This document shows positions 1 through 6,378 of a stretch of 11,044 bases of DNA, piece after piece. Position 1 is the first letter of the stretch. Each line of letters opens with the position of its first letter. The notes under the pieces are model-generated. The model ran no database searches. It was not told the origin of the DNA and saw only the letters and a program-made list of their open reading frames with translations. The translations under genes were made by a program, and so were the position numbers. This stretch comes from CAYWHE01 sp964458125 (lineage in GTDB: Bacteria; Bacteroidota; Bacteroidia; AKYH767-A; OLB10), in the NCBI GenBank assembly GCA_964458125.1, contig CAYWHE010000138.1:1-11044 (forward strand). Reading direction: 5' to 3'.

Positions 1-1
1 G

Positions 2-322
2 GTGCCAACCATGCTTTGCCAGGATCATGAACAAATCATTAAAGGTTTCATGGGACAGACCACCTCGTTTAATAAATCCCTGATTAAAACCGATGTCCTC
101 ATCATGGGTGAAAACAAAGCCGCCAATGAGGCCAAATACATACATGGAGAATTTGGAAAAGGAACCTGGACCTTTTACGGAGGTCATGATCCGGAAGATT
201 ACCAGCACATGGTCGGTGACCCGCCCACTGATCTTAACCTTCATCCCAATTCTCCCGGCTACAGGCTTATTCTGAATAATATACTTTTTCCTGCAGCCAA
301 AAAGAAAAAACAAAAAACCTGA
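2..322 (+). CDS. C-terminal end of a Bacteroidota 'asparagine synthetase B'-like protein (5' partial)
   Basis: The reading frame is open at the left edge of the window and ends at TGA 320-322, leaving 106 residues. I recognise the block FYGGHDPEDYQH followed by VGDPPTDL, NSPGYRLILNN and LFPAA as the conserved C-terminus of a Bacteroidota family that automatic pipelines often call asparagine synthetase B. That label is from memory, and the enzymatic core is not visible here. The Gly-Gly-His-Asp-Pro-Glu stretch also resembles the end of ThuA / class-I amidotransferase-like folds, so the true activity is uncertain. The protein ends in a very basic KKKKQK tail. The gene runs tail to tail with the minus-strand MBL gene, with only 7 bp between the two stop codons, and I see no clear hairpin terminator there. 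Confidence 0.7.
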   Translation: MPTMLCQDHEQIIKGFMGQTTSFNKSLIKTDVLIMGENKAANEAKYIHGEFGKGTWTFYGGHDPEDYQHMVGDPPTDLNLHPNSPGYRLILNNILFPAAKKKKQKT

Positions 323-329
323 TTCATTT

Positions 330-1091
330 TTATAGGGTTACCACCAGCCCGTCATAGGAACATTGGATAAAATCAGGTAATTCTGCATTGACTATTTCGT
401 GCTTCCCTAATTGATGGCTGATGTGAATCAGGTATCCCTTTTCGGGTTTCAATTCTTTCAATAGCCAGACTGCCTCATCCAGCGTAAAATGCGAGACATG
501 TGGTTCCTTTCGCAGGGCATTGATAACCACAACCCTGGATCCCCTGATTTTTTTCTTTTCCTGGTCTGAAATAAAATTCGCATCCGTGATGTAGGTAAAA
601 TCCCTGCAACGGAAACCAAGTACGGGCAAATGATAATGAAGCAATTCAATGGGCAGAAAATCCAGGGTCCCGATTTTGAAAGGAGTTTCCCCGATTGTGT
701 GGAGGTTAATTTGCGGTATACCCGGGTAATTGGAGCCGTCAAAAATATACGGGTATTCCCGGTGAAGGGCAAGTTGGACGCGGTGGGCAGCGTAAACATC
801 AACCTTTTTTCCGTTGATATAATTAAAGGCCCTGATATCATCCATACCTGCAATATGGTCTTTATGTTCGTGCGTGAAAAGAAGTCCGTCAATATGCAGG
901 ACCCCGGAGCGCAACATCTGCTGCCTGAAATCGGGTCCTGAATCAATCACGACAGTGGTCTGACCATCTTCAATCATCACCGATGACCGCAGCCTCTTAT
1001 CCCGGGGATCGGTTGACAGGCAAACAGGACACTGGCAGGCAATGACCGGGACACCCTGGGAGGTGCCTGTACCTAAAAAAGTGATTTGCAA
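330..1091 (-). CDS. PhnP-like metallo-beta-lactamase-fold phosphodiesterase
   Basis: This is a metallo-beta-lactamase-fold hydrolase of the PhnP type (5-phosphoribosyl 1,2-cyclic phosphate phosphodiesterase-like), expected to be a cytoplasmic two-metal phosphodiesterase. With the TTG start at 1091 it has 253 residues, close to E. coli PhnP. The N-terminus reads QITFLGTGTSQG. A CxCxxC motif (C19, C21, C24) together with H226 matches the extra structural zinc site of PhnP. The metal-site motif THEHKDH gives H74, H76, D78 and H79, with further ligands likely at H152 or H154, D170 (YITDAN) and the HISH region. An in-frame GTG at 1136 would add 15 residues unlike the family, and a perfect -7 box at 1111-1118 lies between the two candidates, which favours 1091. 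No phosphonate-lyase genes are nearby, so the physiological substrate is unknown. It lies 69 bp downstream of tamL on the same strand. Confidence 0.85.
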   Translation of the reverse strand: MQITFLGTGTSQGVPVIACQCPVCLSTDPRDKRLRSSVMIEDGQTTVVIDSGPDFRQQMLRSGVLHIDGLLFTHEHKDHIAGMDDIRAFNYINGKKVDVYAAHRVQLALHREYPYIFDGSNYPGIPQINLHTIGETPFKIGTLDFLPIELLHYHLPVLGFRCRDFTYITDANFISDQEKKKIRGSRVVVINALRKEPHVSHFTLDEAVWLLKELKPEKGYLIHISHQLGKHEIVNAELPDFIQCSYDGLVVTL

Positions 1092-1110
1092 AGCGACTTG
1101 TTTTGTCTTG

Positions 1111-1118
1111 CAAAAATA
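1111..1118 (-). promoter_or_regulatory. Bacteroidota -7 promoter box for the MBL gene
   Basis: On the minus strand this reads TATTTTTG followed by C, an exact match to the Bacteroidota sigma-ABfr -7 consensus TAnnTTTG. It sits about 20 nt upstream of the TTG start at 1091 and downstream of the alternative GTG at 1136. I see no clear -33 TTG, so it is called on the -7 box and its position only. Confidence 0.45.
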
Positions 1119-1160
1119 CGCGAAATTGGCAGACACCAGCCGGGAATCCTCATGATGCCA

Positions 1161-3497
1161 TCAGAAGGGATATCCGATTCCAAGGTTGAAAGTAACCGTT
1201 TTTATCTGCGGATTACGAAGCACCAGGCGATCACCGGGAGGCAGGGAAGGGTTTTTAAAAGGTACCCCGGCATCCAGCCTGATGATGAAAAAAGTAAAGT
1301 TAAGCCTGGCTCCAAGCCCGCCGCCGATGGCAAATTCATTGATAAACTTTTGTGTCTGGAATTGCCCGCCCGGACGGTTGATATCATCCTTGAGCAACCA
1401 GATATTACCGGCATCAATAAAAGCAGCACCCTGCAGGATCTTGAATATGTCAAAACGGAATTCAACATTGGCGTTGAGTTTAATCTCACCTGTTTGTTCA
1501 AAACGCTGGGCGTTATTATAAGCCCCCGGGCCAACCGTCCTTGCACGGAATGCACGCAGATCATTTGATCCTCCTGCATAAAAGGCTTTCTCAAATGGCA
1601 AGGCAAAACTGTTCAGGTAGGGAATGCCGATTCCCGCTGCAGCCCGGTAAACCATTGTGTTGTTCTGGTTGATGACCTGGTAAAAACGAAATTCAAGATC
1701 GGGTTTGAAATACTGGGCATACCGGGTGTTGAGAAGTGTAAAACTATTGTCATCCTGTGGTTTGCTGCTCAACAAATGGTTGAAAACCCAGATGCTGTTA
1801 CCGGCAAACTCCAGGTTTGAACGGAAATAAAAAAAATTGTTCAGCGTTTTCCTGTTTTGGGTATTGAGTATATAAGTCCACCGTCCATCCGTAATCAGGT
1901 GATCGGCATAGGCGTAATTCAGGTAAGCATCATTAAGTGCCTCCAGCTTTGATTTAAAAGCGCTGTTTAATCTCACATTGACAAAATTGATTTCAGCCGG
2001 ATATATATAATGATGCTTGGTTTCGGATTCCTGGAAGGACCATAGAATGGAAAAATTGGCTATAGTCCTTTTAAATTCCGGTCTTTGCTGAAGATCGTAG
2101 TTGGCTGTCAGGGTGGTGTTTTCATTTGAATAGGGGGACTCATGCCTGAGCCGCTTTGGCAAAATGGTGCGCGGTATCAGGAGTTTCGGAAAACTCAGGT
2201 TGACCTCCGGTCCTATTTCAAAGGTATTGAAAAAAGGGAGCCTGGATGAAGATTCAAGTGTATCCGAAAAACTCTGAGAAGACTCCAGTGCACCCTTCAG
2301 TTTGATTTCCAGCAATTCGGCGCCTTTCATAAAATTTTTATTGCGATAGGCAATATTGCCCGCAACTCCAAGGGCACCACCATTATGGGTACCTTCTAAT
2401 TCTTCGCGGTGTTCCTGTTTGGGACTTGGCGTGAGGAAGATAAAACAATTTAAGCGTGGGTTAAGCTGAATGGAATCATCCCTTACCGGTTCAAACTTGA
2501 TATTGATAAATTTAAACACATTTAAGCTGCCAAGCATTTTATAACTGTTCTCCAGGTTTCTCAACTGAAATAATTCACCGGGACGCAATAGAAGATGGTG
2601 GCGGATGGTTTCCGTGTTGAATCTACGCTTTGGATCCGATGAAACAAAATAATAGCCCTTGTAGCGTATGGTATCTTCGGGTAACCGTGTAGAAATCAAT
2701 AATGGATTGTAATCGGTTTGTATGTATATATCCTGCAGGTGGTAGCGCTGGTGATCCGACGGGAAAATATGTTTGGCCGAGTCTGCATTGTTTTCATTGA
2801 CCCGGCTGACAATCATTTTAAGCCTGACCTGGTTGTTTCCTAATGAAGTGTCTGCATTAAAACGGATATAAGCCTGATTGAAATAATAATAGCCTTCATT
2901 TTTCAGATTTATGGTGGTACGGTCACGTTCCTGCTGTATGACCGTGGCATCAAAAATCATCCCGGGTCGGATCGGTGAATTGGCGCTATCCCGGTTTAGC
3001 AACCGGGCGATTTGAGGGTCGTATGTTTCCACCCCGTAATTCGTAATAACATAGGGCAACCCGGACCGGATCGTGTAGAACACATTGGCCTTTTTGGCAT
3101 TTTTGAAAACAGTGGTATCGGTTACCACCGCATTGAAATAGCCGCTGTTAAACATAAACTGCCTGATCTGGTCGGTAGACTTCCGTGTCAGCAAAGGATC
3201 CATCAGTACGGGTTTCTCTCCTATGGTATTTTTAACCCAGTTTCTGAATTTTGACGAATCATTTTCACGGTCGGCTAACGTATATACCCCGAGGTGAAAC
3301 CTGAAAACGCCCAGTATCCGCCGGTTTGACTTTTGTTTCAGGATGGATCTGATACCCTCCTTCAATTCAGGCTGGTCACATTTTATTACATTTTTATTCA
3401 GCAGCACCTCTCCTTCTTTGAGCCTCCGTATCGGGCTGCAGGAAAAAATGCCGGTGAGCAAAACCGAGCATAATGCCAGAGGAAGAACCCTTTTCAA
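1161..3497 (-). CDS. tamL: TamL: TamA/BamA-family outer-membrane assembly lipoprotein
   Basis: A 778-residue Omp85-superfamily protein of the lipoprotein subtype known in Bacteroidota as TamL, which partners TamB in outer-membrane protein or lipid assembly. The N-terminus (KRVLPLALCSVLLTGIFSC) is a short lipoprotein signal peptide with the lipidated cysteine at C20, followed by SPIRRLKEGEVLLNKN, typical of the family. POTRA-like repeats occupy roughly residues 25-400 (phrases such as FNSGYFNAVV and LRPGELFQLRNLENSYKMLGSLNVF). A 16-strand barrel domain follows, with the loop-6 motif GGSNDLRAFRAR at about 642-653, a variant of the usual RGF/RGY. The protein ends in GIGYPF with the terminal Phe expected of an outer-membrane barrel. 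The start is TTG at 3497; no ATG lies in frame upstream before the stop at 3540-3542. tamB is often the neighbour of tamL, but here the downstream gene is the MBL hydrolase. Confidence 0.9.
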   Translation of the reverse strand: MKRVLPLALCSVLLTGIFSCSPIRRLKEGEVLLNKNVIKCDQPELKEGIRSILKQKSNRRILGVFRFHLGVYTLADRENDSSKFRNWVKNTIGEKPVLMDPLLTRKSTDQIRQFMFNSGYFNAVVTDTTVFKNAKKANVFYTIRSGLPYVITNYGVETYDPQIARLLNRDSANSPIRPGMIFDATVIQQERDRTTINLKNEGYYYFNQAYIRFNADTSLGNNQVRLKMIVSRVNENNADSAKHIFPSDHQRYHLQDIYIQTDYNPLLISTRLPEDTIRYKGYYFVSSDPKRRFNTETIRHHLLLRPGELFQLRNLENSYKMLGSLNVFKFINIKFEPVRDDSIQLNPRLNCFIFLTPSPKQEHREELEGTHNGGALGVAGNIAYRNKNFMKGAELLEIKLKGALESSQSFSDTLESSSRLPFFNTFEIGPEVNLSFPKLLIPRTILPKRLRHESPYSNENTTLTANYDLQQRPEFKRTIANFSILWSFQESETKHHYIYPAEINFVNVRLNSAFKSKLEALNDAYLNYAYADHLITDGRWTYILNTQNRKTLNNFFYFRSNLEFAGNSIWVFNHLLSSKPQDDNSFTLLNTRYAQYFKPDLEFRFYQVINQNNTMVYRAAAGIGIPYLNSFALPFEKAFYAGGSNDLRAFRARTVGPGAYNNAQRFEQTGEIKLNANVEFRFDIFKILQGAAFIDAGNIWLLKDDINRPGGQFQTQKFINEFAIGGGLGARLNFTFFIIRLDAGVPFKNPSLPPGDRLVLRNPQIKTVTFNLGIGYPF

Positions 3498-3520
3498 ATT
3501 AATTATGCCGTTAGATGCGG

Positions 3521-3528
3521 TAAAAATA
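3521..3528 (-). promoter_or_regulatory. Candidate -7 box for tamL
   Basis: On the minus strand this reads TATTTTTA, matching TAnnTTTG at all but the last position. It lies about 23 nt upstream of the TTG start of tamL, the same spacing as the other candidate promoters in the window. No good -33 TTG was found. Confidence 0.28.
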
Positions 3529-3539
3529 GGATAAACATT

Positions 3540-3547
3540 TTACTTTG
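3540..3547 (+). promoter_or_regulatory. Candidate -7 box for the SpoU methyltransferase gene
   Basis: The sequence TTACTTTG followed by C is a one-mismatch version of TAnnTTTG. It lies 27 nt upstream of the GTG start at 3575 and overlaps a possible TTG start at 3545, which would then not be transcribed with a usable leader. Together with the minus-strand box at 3521-3528 it forms a compact divergent promoter region. Confidence 0.4.
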
Positions 3548-3574
3548 CAGAAAGCAAATCAATCCTGCACAGTT

Positions 3575-4363
3575 GTGCTGTCCAAAAATAAAATCAGCCT
3601 GATCCGCTCACTCGATTCAAAAAGGGGAAGGGAGAAAACCGGGCTTTTTATTGCCGAGGGGGAGAAGATTTGCCTTGAGCTGATGAACAGCCATTACCGG
3701 GTGCATTCTCTTTTCTATACCCTGGAGTGGCTTCAGCTTAACAGGAAAGTGTTGGATCTGGCGGACCCGGGCATGGAGCGAATTGAACTCACTTCCGGGG
3801 AGTTGAAAAAAATCAGCCTCCTGTCCACACCAAACCAGGTTCTGGCCTTGGTTTTCCAGCAACAAAAATCCTTTTCATTGGAGGAACTTTCCAGGGGTCC
3901 GGCTTTGCTGCTGGATCAGATCCAGGATCCCGGTAACCTGGGCACAATCATCCGTACCGCAGACTGGTTTGGGTTCCGGCAACTGGTGGTTTCACCAGGT
4001 ACAGTGGACTGGTATCATCCCAAGGTGATACAGGCTTCCATGGGGTCGGTTTTCAGGGTACATTGCTGGAAAAAGGATCTCCCGGAGGTTTTACTTGAAA
4101 ACCGAAACAGCCATCACCGGCCCGTTTTGGCCTGTATGTTAAACGGAAATAATATTTTTAAGGAAACACTGCCTGAAAATGGTTTCTATTTGTTCGGGAA
4201 TGAAGCTGTTGGGGTTAGCTCCGGTTTAAAATCGTTAAGCGACAGATTAATTACGATTCCCGCTCAGCCTGCAGAGGCTGACATGCAGCCAGCTGATTCA
4301 TTGAATGTTGCCGTTGCAGCCGCCATCGTGATGGCGGAATGTTGCCGGCAAAACAGCCTTTAA
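3575..4363 (+). CDS. SpoU/TrmH-family 2'-O-ribose RNA methyltransferase
   Basis: An AdoMet-dependent SPOUT-fold methyltransferase expected to 2'-O-methylate a ribose in rRNA or tRNA. With the GTG start at 3575 it has 262 residues. An N-terminal substrate-binding domain (LSKNKISLIRSL, GLFIAEGEK) precedes the SPOUT domain. Motif 1 is DQIQDPGNLGTIIRTADWFG (N121 and R127 are the conserved catalytic Asn and Arg), followed by HPKVIQASMGSVFR. Motif 2 is LFGNEAVGVS (E210) and motif 3 is DSLNVAVAAAIV (S242, N244). The linker before motif 3 (AQPAEADMQPA) is longer than the family's usual short IPxxGxxESLN form. A TTG at 3545 is open in the same frame but overlaps the likely promoter box. The gene is divergent from tamL, an arrangement I remember from other Bacteroidota. 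The exact modified nucleotide cannot be told from sequence. Confidence 0.88.
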   Translation: MLSKNKISLIRSLDSKRGREKTGLFIAEGEKICLELMNSHYRVHSLFYTLEWLQLNRKVLDLADPGMERIELTSGELKKISLLSTPNQVLALVFQQQKSFSLEELSRGPALLLDQIQDPGNLGTIIRTADWFGFRQLVVSPGTVDWYHPKVIQASMGSVFRVHCWKKDLPEVLLENRNSHHRPVLACMLNGNNIFKETLPENGFYLFGNEAVGVSSGLKSLSDRLITIPAQPAEADMQPADSLNVAVAAAIVMAECCRQNSL

Positions 4364-4464
4364 CTTAATTTTTTTGCCTTGTTCCTGTTGTTTTGCATGT
4401 CGTAATATTGTTGAATGACAATGCTGGCGAAGGCAGCAACCAGGATAATGACAGAGAGTACCAT
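4360..4464 (-). CDS. Small single-pass membrane protein (34 aa), unknown function
   Basis: A short gene encoding 34 residues with ATG at 4462-4464. Residues 2-20 form one hydrophobic helix (VLSVIILVAAFASIVIQQY), followed by a polar, basic tail (NNRNKAKK), which suggests a membrane anchor with a cytoplasmic C-terminus. I do not recognise a family. Support comes from a perfect -7 box at 4489-4496, 25 nt upstream of this ATG, followed by an A-rich leader typical of Bacteroidota. The frame is open further upstream to 4548, but that extension would lie across the promoter. Its stop overlaps the end of the convergent methyltransferase gene by 4 bp. It could be a chance open frame; the promoter and hydrophobic profile make a real small protein moderately likely. 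Confidence 0.42.
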   Translation of the reverse strand: MVLSVIILVAAFASIVIQQYYDMQNNRNKAKKLS

Positions 4465-4488
4465 GTTTTTTTGTTTTTTTGTATGAAA

Positions 4489-4496
4489 CAAAAATA
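4489..4496 (-). promoter_or_regulatory. -7 promoter box for the 34-aa membrane protein
   Basis: The minus strand reads TATTTTTG, an exact match to TAnnTTTG, giving a predicted leader of about 20 nt before the ATG at 4464. No TTG is seen at the -33 position. Confidence 0.42.
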
Positions 4497-4551
4497 AACC
4501 CTGCCCCCGAGTGGTTATTGGTGTTTTTTGGTAAGCTTTTGGCTCCATTGG

Positions 4552-4595
4552 GGTTAAATCCTCTTTTTCTGTGGCGAGTTTTTAAAAATTTAACC
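4552..4595 (-). terminator. Weak candidate terminator after aroE
   Basis: A perfect 8-bp inverted repeat (GGTTAAAT at 4552-4559 and ATTTAACC at 4588-4595) lies just downstream of the aroE stop codon. The spacer is 28 nt and contains a TTTTTAAAAA palindrome. The stem is AT-rich and is not followed by a U-tract on the minus strand, so this is only a possible transcript end or regulatory site. Confidence 0.2.
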
Positions 4596-4613
4596 GCTAA
4601 AACAGTACAGGAT

Positions 4614-5375
4614 TTACCATTCAGACAGGCCCTTCATCCAGATATCAAACGACAGTTCTGCCTGTAAATGAAGCATTTGTAAACCATTTTGAATTTGACA
4701 ACCCCTTTCTTCACCTTTCCTTAAAAAGACCGTTTTTATGGGATTATAAACCATATCAAAAAGGTAATGGCTTTCATTGAGCAGGTTGTAGGGTATATCC
4801 GGGAAGGTTTGGGTTTCAGGGAACATACCCAATGGGGTAGCATTTATCAGCAATTGGTGGCTGTCCAGTATGCGCTGGTCGATATCCCGGTAGGTTAAAT
4901 GTTCCGGCTGTCCTTTCTTCCGGCTGACCATTTGATAGGATAACCTGAGTGTCCTCATTACGTATGCTGCAGCCAGGGCTGCACCCCCGGTTCCGAAAAT
5001 CAGCGCATTTAACTTTTTTTCTCCAATAAAGGATATAAGGGAAGTTCTAAAACCACCTGCATCGGTATTATATCCTTTCAGTATTCTCCGGTCCGGCTCT
5101 TTCCTGATGAATACGGTATTCACCGCACCTGCTTCCCTGGCTTCTTCATCCATTTCCTGTAAATAGGGGATAATGGCCTTTTTATACGGTATGGTGACAT
5201 TAAATCCATCCAGATCCGGATGATGGTTTAACAACGCATTCAACTCCGCGATACGTTCAATTGGAAAAAGGGTGTAAACAAACCCGGCCCTGCCTTCCGT
5301 TTCAAATTTTTTCGTGAAATAAACCGAAGAATAAGAATGGGTTAAAGGATATCCGATCAGTCCGAAAAAGGGCAT
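4614..5375 (-). CDS. aroE: Shikimate dehydrogenase (NADP+)
   Basis: Catalyses the NADPH-dependent reduction of 3-dehydroshikimate to shikimate in the cytoplasmic chorismate pathway. The 253-residue protein shows the full family signature: GLIGYPLTHSYS near the N-terminus with substrate-binding serines S14 and S16, NVTIPYKK with the catalytic lysine K65, GAVNT at 83-87, and NTDAGGF with the catalytic-pair Asp D105. The NADP-binding glycine loop FGTGGAA is at 127-133, with the basic cofactor patch SRKK at 151-154. INATPLGM and DMVYNP follow, and QMLHLQAELSFDIW gives the substrate-binding Gln near 238. It is slightly shorter than the E. coli enzyme. It is the last gene of the cluster; its ATG overlaps the DedA stop (TGATG), suggesting translational coupling. 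No other aromatic-pathway genes are in the window. Confidence 0.95.
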   Translation of the reverse strand: MPFFGLIGYPLTHSYSSVYFTKKFETEGRAGFVYTLFPIERIAELNALLNHHPDLDGFNVTIPYKKAIIPYLQEMDEEAREAGAVNTVFIRKEPDRRILKGYNTDAGGFRTSLISFIGEKKLNALIFGTGGAALAAAYVMRTLRLSYQMVSRKKGQPEHLTYRDIDQRILDSHQLLINATPLGMFPETQTFPDIPYNLLNESHYLFDMVYNPIKTVFLRKGEERGCQIQNGLQMLHLQAELSFDIWMKGLSEW

Positions 5376-6025
5376 CAGGTGGGGCGCTGCCTGCCCCGGA
5401 TAAATCCAATGACCATCGGGAGCAGTGAAATCAGTATAATTCCGAATATGACCATTTCAAAGTTCTTTTTTACAAATTCCAGGTTGCCAAAATAAAATCC
5501 AGCCAGTGTGAGTGAAGAAACCCATAAAATACCTCCTGAAATGCAGAATAAGATATAACGCGTGTATTTCATGGTCCCTACTCCGGCTACGAATGGCGCA
5601 AATGTCCTGACAATGGGAACGAACCGTGCATAAATAATGGTTTTTCCTCCATGTTTTTCATAAAAGGCATGCGTTTTATCCAGGTATTCCCGCTTCAGTA
5701 TTTTTTTCAGGAACTTGATGTCAAATAAACGATGGCCGATATACTTTCCAATAAAATAATTGGTGTTGTCCCCGAGGATGGCGGAAAAAAACAGGAGCGG
5801 AATGAGAACCCAGATATCTAATATCCCGGTTTTTGCTGTAATGGCACCGGCCGCAAATAAAAGTGAATCACCCGGCAGGAATGGAGTGGCCACCAGTCCG
5901 GTTTCACAAAAGATAATCAGGCATAAAATAAAATAAGTCAGCGTCTGGTATTCGTACATGATATTCTCCAAATGAACATCGAGGTGCAGAATAAAATCCA
6001 GGAATTGCTTAAAGAGATCAATCAT
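5375..6025 (-). CDS. DedA-family inner-membrane protein
   Basis: A 216-residue polytopic membrane protein of the DedA (SNARE-associated / VTT) family. Members have been shown to move undecaprenyl phosphate or other phospholipids across the inner membrane, supporting lipid-carrier recycling and envelope homeostasis. Visible signatures are the acidic E41 in FCETGLVATPFLPGDSLLF (PGDS 51-54), GDNTNYFIGKYIG at about 85-97, the amphipathic FYEKHGGKTIIYARFVPIVR, and two arginines R134 and R140 matching those essential in DedA transporters. GGILW at 164-168 is also present. About four to six hydrophobic segments are visible. The start is ATG at 6025, and the stop overlaps the aroE start by one base. 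A 35-bp gap to the rhodanese gene carries a perfect inverted repeat. The exact lipid substrate is not determinable from sequence. Confidence 0.92.
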   Translation of the reverse strand: MIDLFKQFLDFILHLDVHLENIMYEYQTLTYFILCLIIFCETGLVATPFLPGDSLLFAAGAITAKTGILDIWVLIPLLFFSAILGDNTNYFIGKYIGHRLFDIKFLKKILKREYLDKTHAFYEKHGGKTIIYARFVPIVRTFAPFVAGVGTMKYTRYILFCISGGILWVSSLTLAGFYFGNLEFVKKNFEMVIFGIILISLLPMVIGFIRGRQRPT

Positions 6026-6031
6026 AGAGGC

Positions 6032-6047
6032 TAACAGGCTCCTGTTA
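6032..6047. repeat. Perfect inverted repeat between the rhodanese and DedA genes
   Basis: The 16-bp element TAACAGGCTCCTGTTA has 7-bp arms around a 2-bp centre. It lies in the only non-overlapping junction of the cluster, 7 bp upstream of the DedA ATG. On the minus strand its centre contains AGGAG, which resembles a Shine-Dalgarno sequence but ends 13 nt before the ATG, farther than usual. It could be a protein-binding operator, a small mRNA hairpin, or chance. Confidence 0.35.
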
Positions 6048-6060
6048 AGGATTTAGTTGA

Positions 6061-6378
6061 TTAGTAGGTGGGCAGTGAGGGGTCTATCTCCCTGGCATAA
6101 GCCAGTATTCCGCCTTTCAAATTAAAAAGATTGTTGAAGTTTCCGGTTTTTTCCAGTTGGTTGATGACGGCAGCACTCCTGGCCCCGCTGCGGCAATGAA
6201 TGATGACAGGTTTGTCGCGTGAAATTTTATCGGAATGCTCCATCAGGCTTCCCATTGGAATTAATTCTCCGCCCAGGTTTGCAATATCATATTCATAGCT
6301 TTCCCGGACATCAATCAACTGAAAATCCTCGCCTGAATCAAGCATCTGTTTGAATTCAGCGACAGTTTTTTCCTTCAT
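6061..6378 (-). CDS. Single-domain rhodanese-like sulfurtransferase
   Basis: A 105-residue cytoplasmic rhodanese-fold protein without signal peptide or membrane segment. Residues 21-27 (LIDVRES) carry the conserved Asp and Arg. The active-site loop HCRSGARS has the catalytic cysteine at C62, which would carry the persulfide, and a six-residue CRSGAR loop typical of sulfurtransferases rather than the longer loop of Cdc25-type phosphatases. The C-terminus LKGGILAYAREIDPSLPTY is characteristic of single-domain rhodaneses that hand sulfur between partners. The ATG overlaps the stop codon of the ComA-like gene in an ATGA junction, implying translation together. The likely role is sulfane sulfur transfer; the acceptor is unknown. 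Confidence 0.93.
   Translation of the reverse strand: MKEKTVAEFKQMLDSGEDFQLIDVRESYEYDIANLGGELIPMGSLMEHSDKISRDKPVIIHCRSGARSAAVINQLEKTGNFNNLFNLKGGILAYAREIDPSLPTY

Noticed and set aside
458..946. 162-codon open frame on the minus strand overlapping the PhnP-like gene
   Set aside because: It is an out-of-frame shadow of a well-supported metallo-beta-lactamase gene and shows no recognisable motif.
1086..1568. 160-codon plus-strand open frame across the 3' end of tamL and the MBL promoter
   Set aside because: It is antisense to conserved barrel-coding sequence, has no family features, and would run through the MBL promoter.
6026..6060. AGGAG as a Shine-Dalgarno sequence for the DedA gene
   Set aside because: It ends 13 nt before the ATG and lies in the centre of an inverted repeat; the other genes here show no Shine-Dalgarno use.
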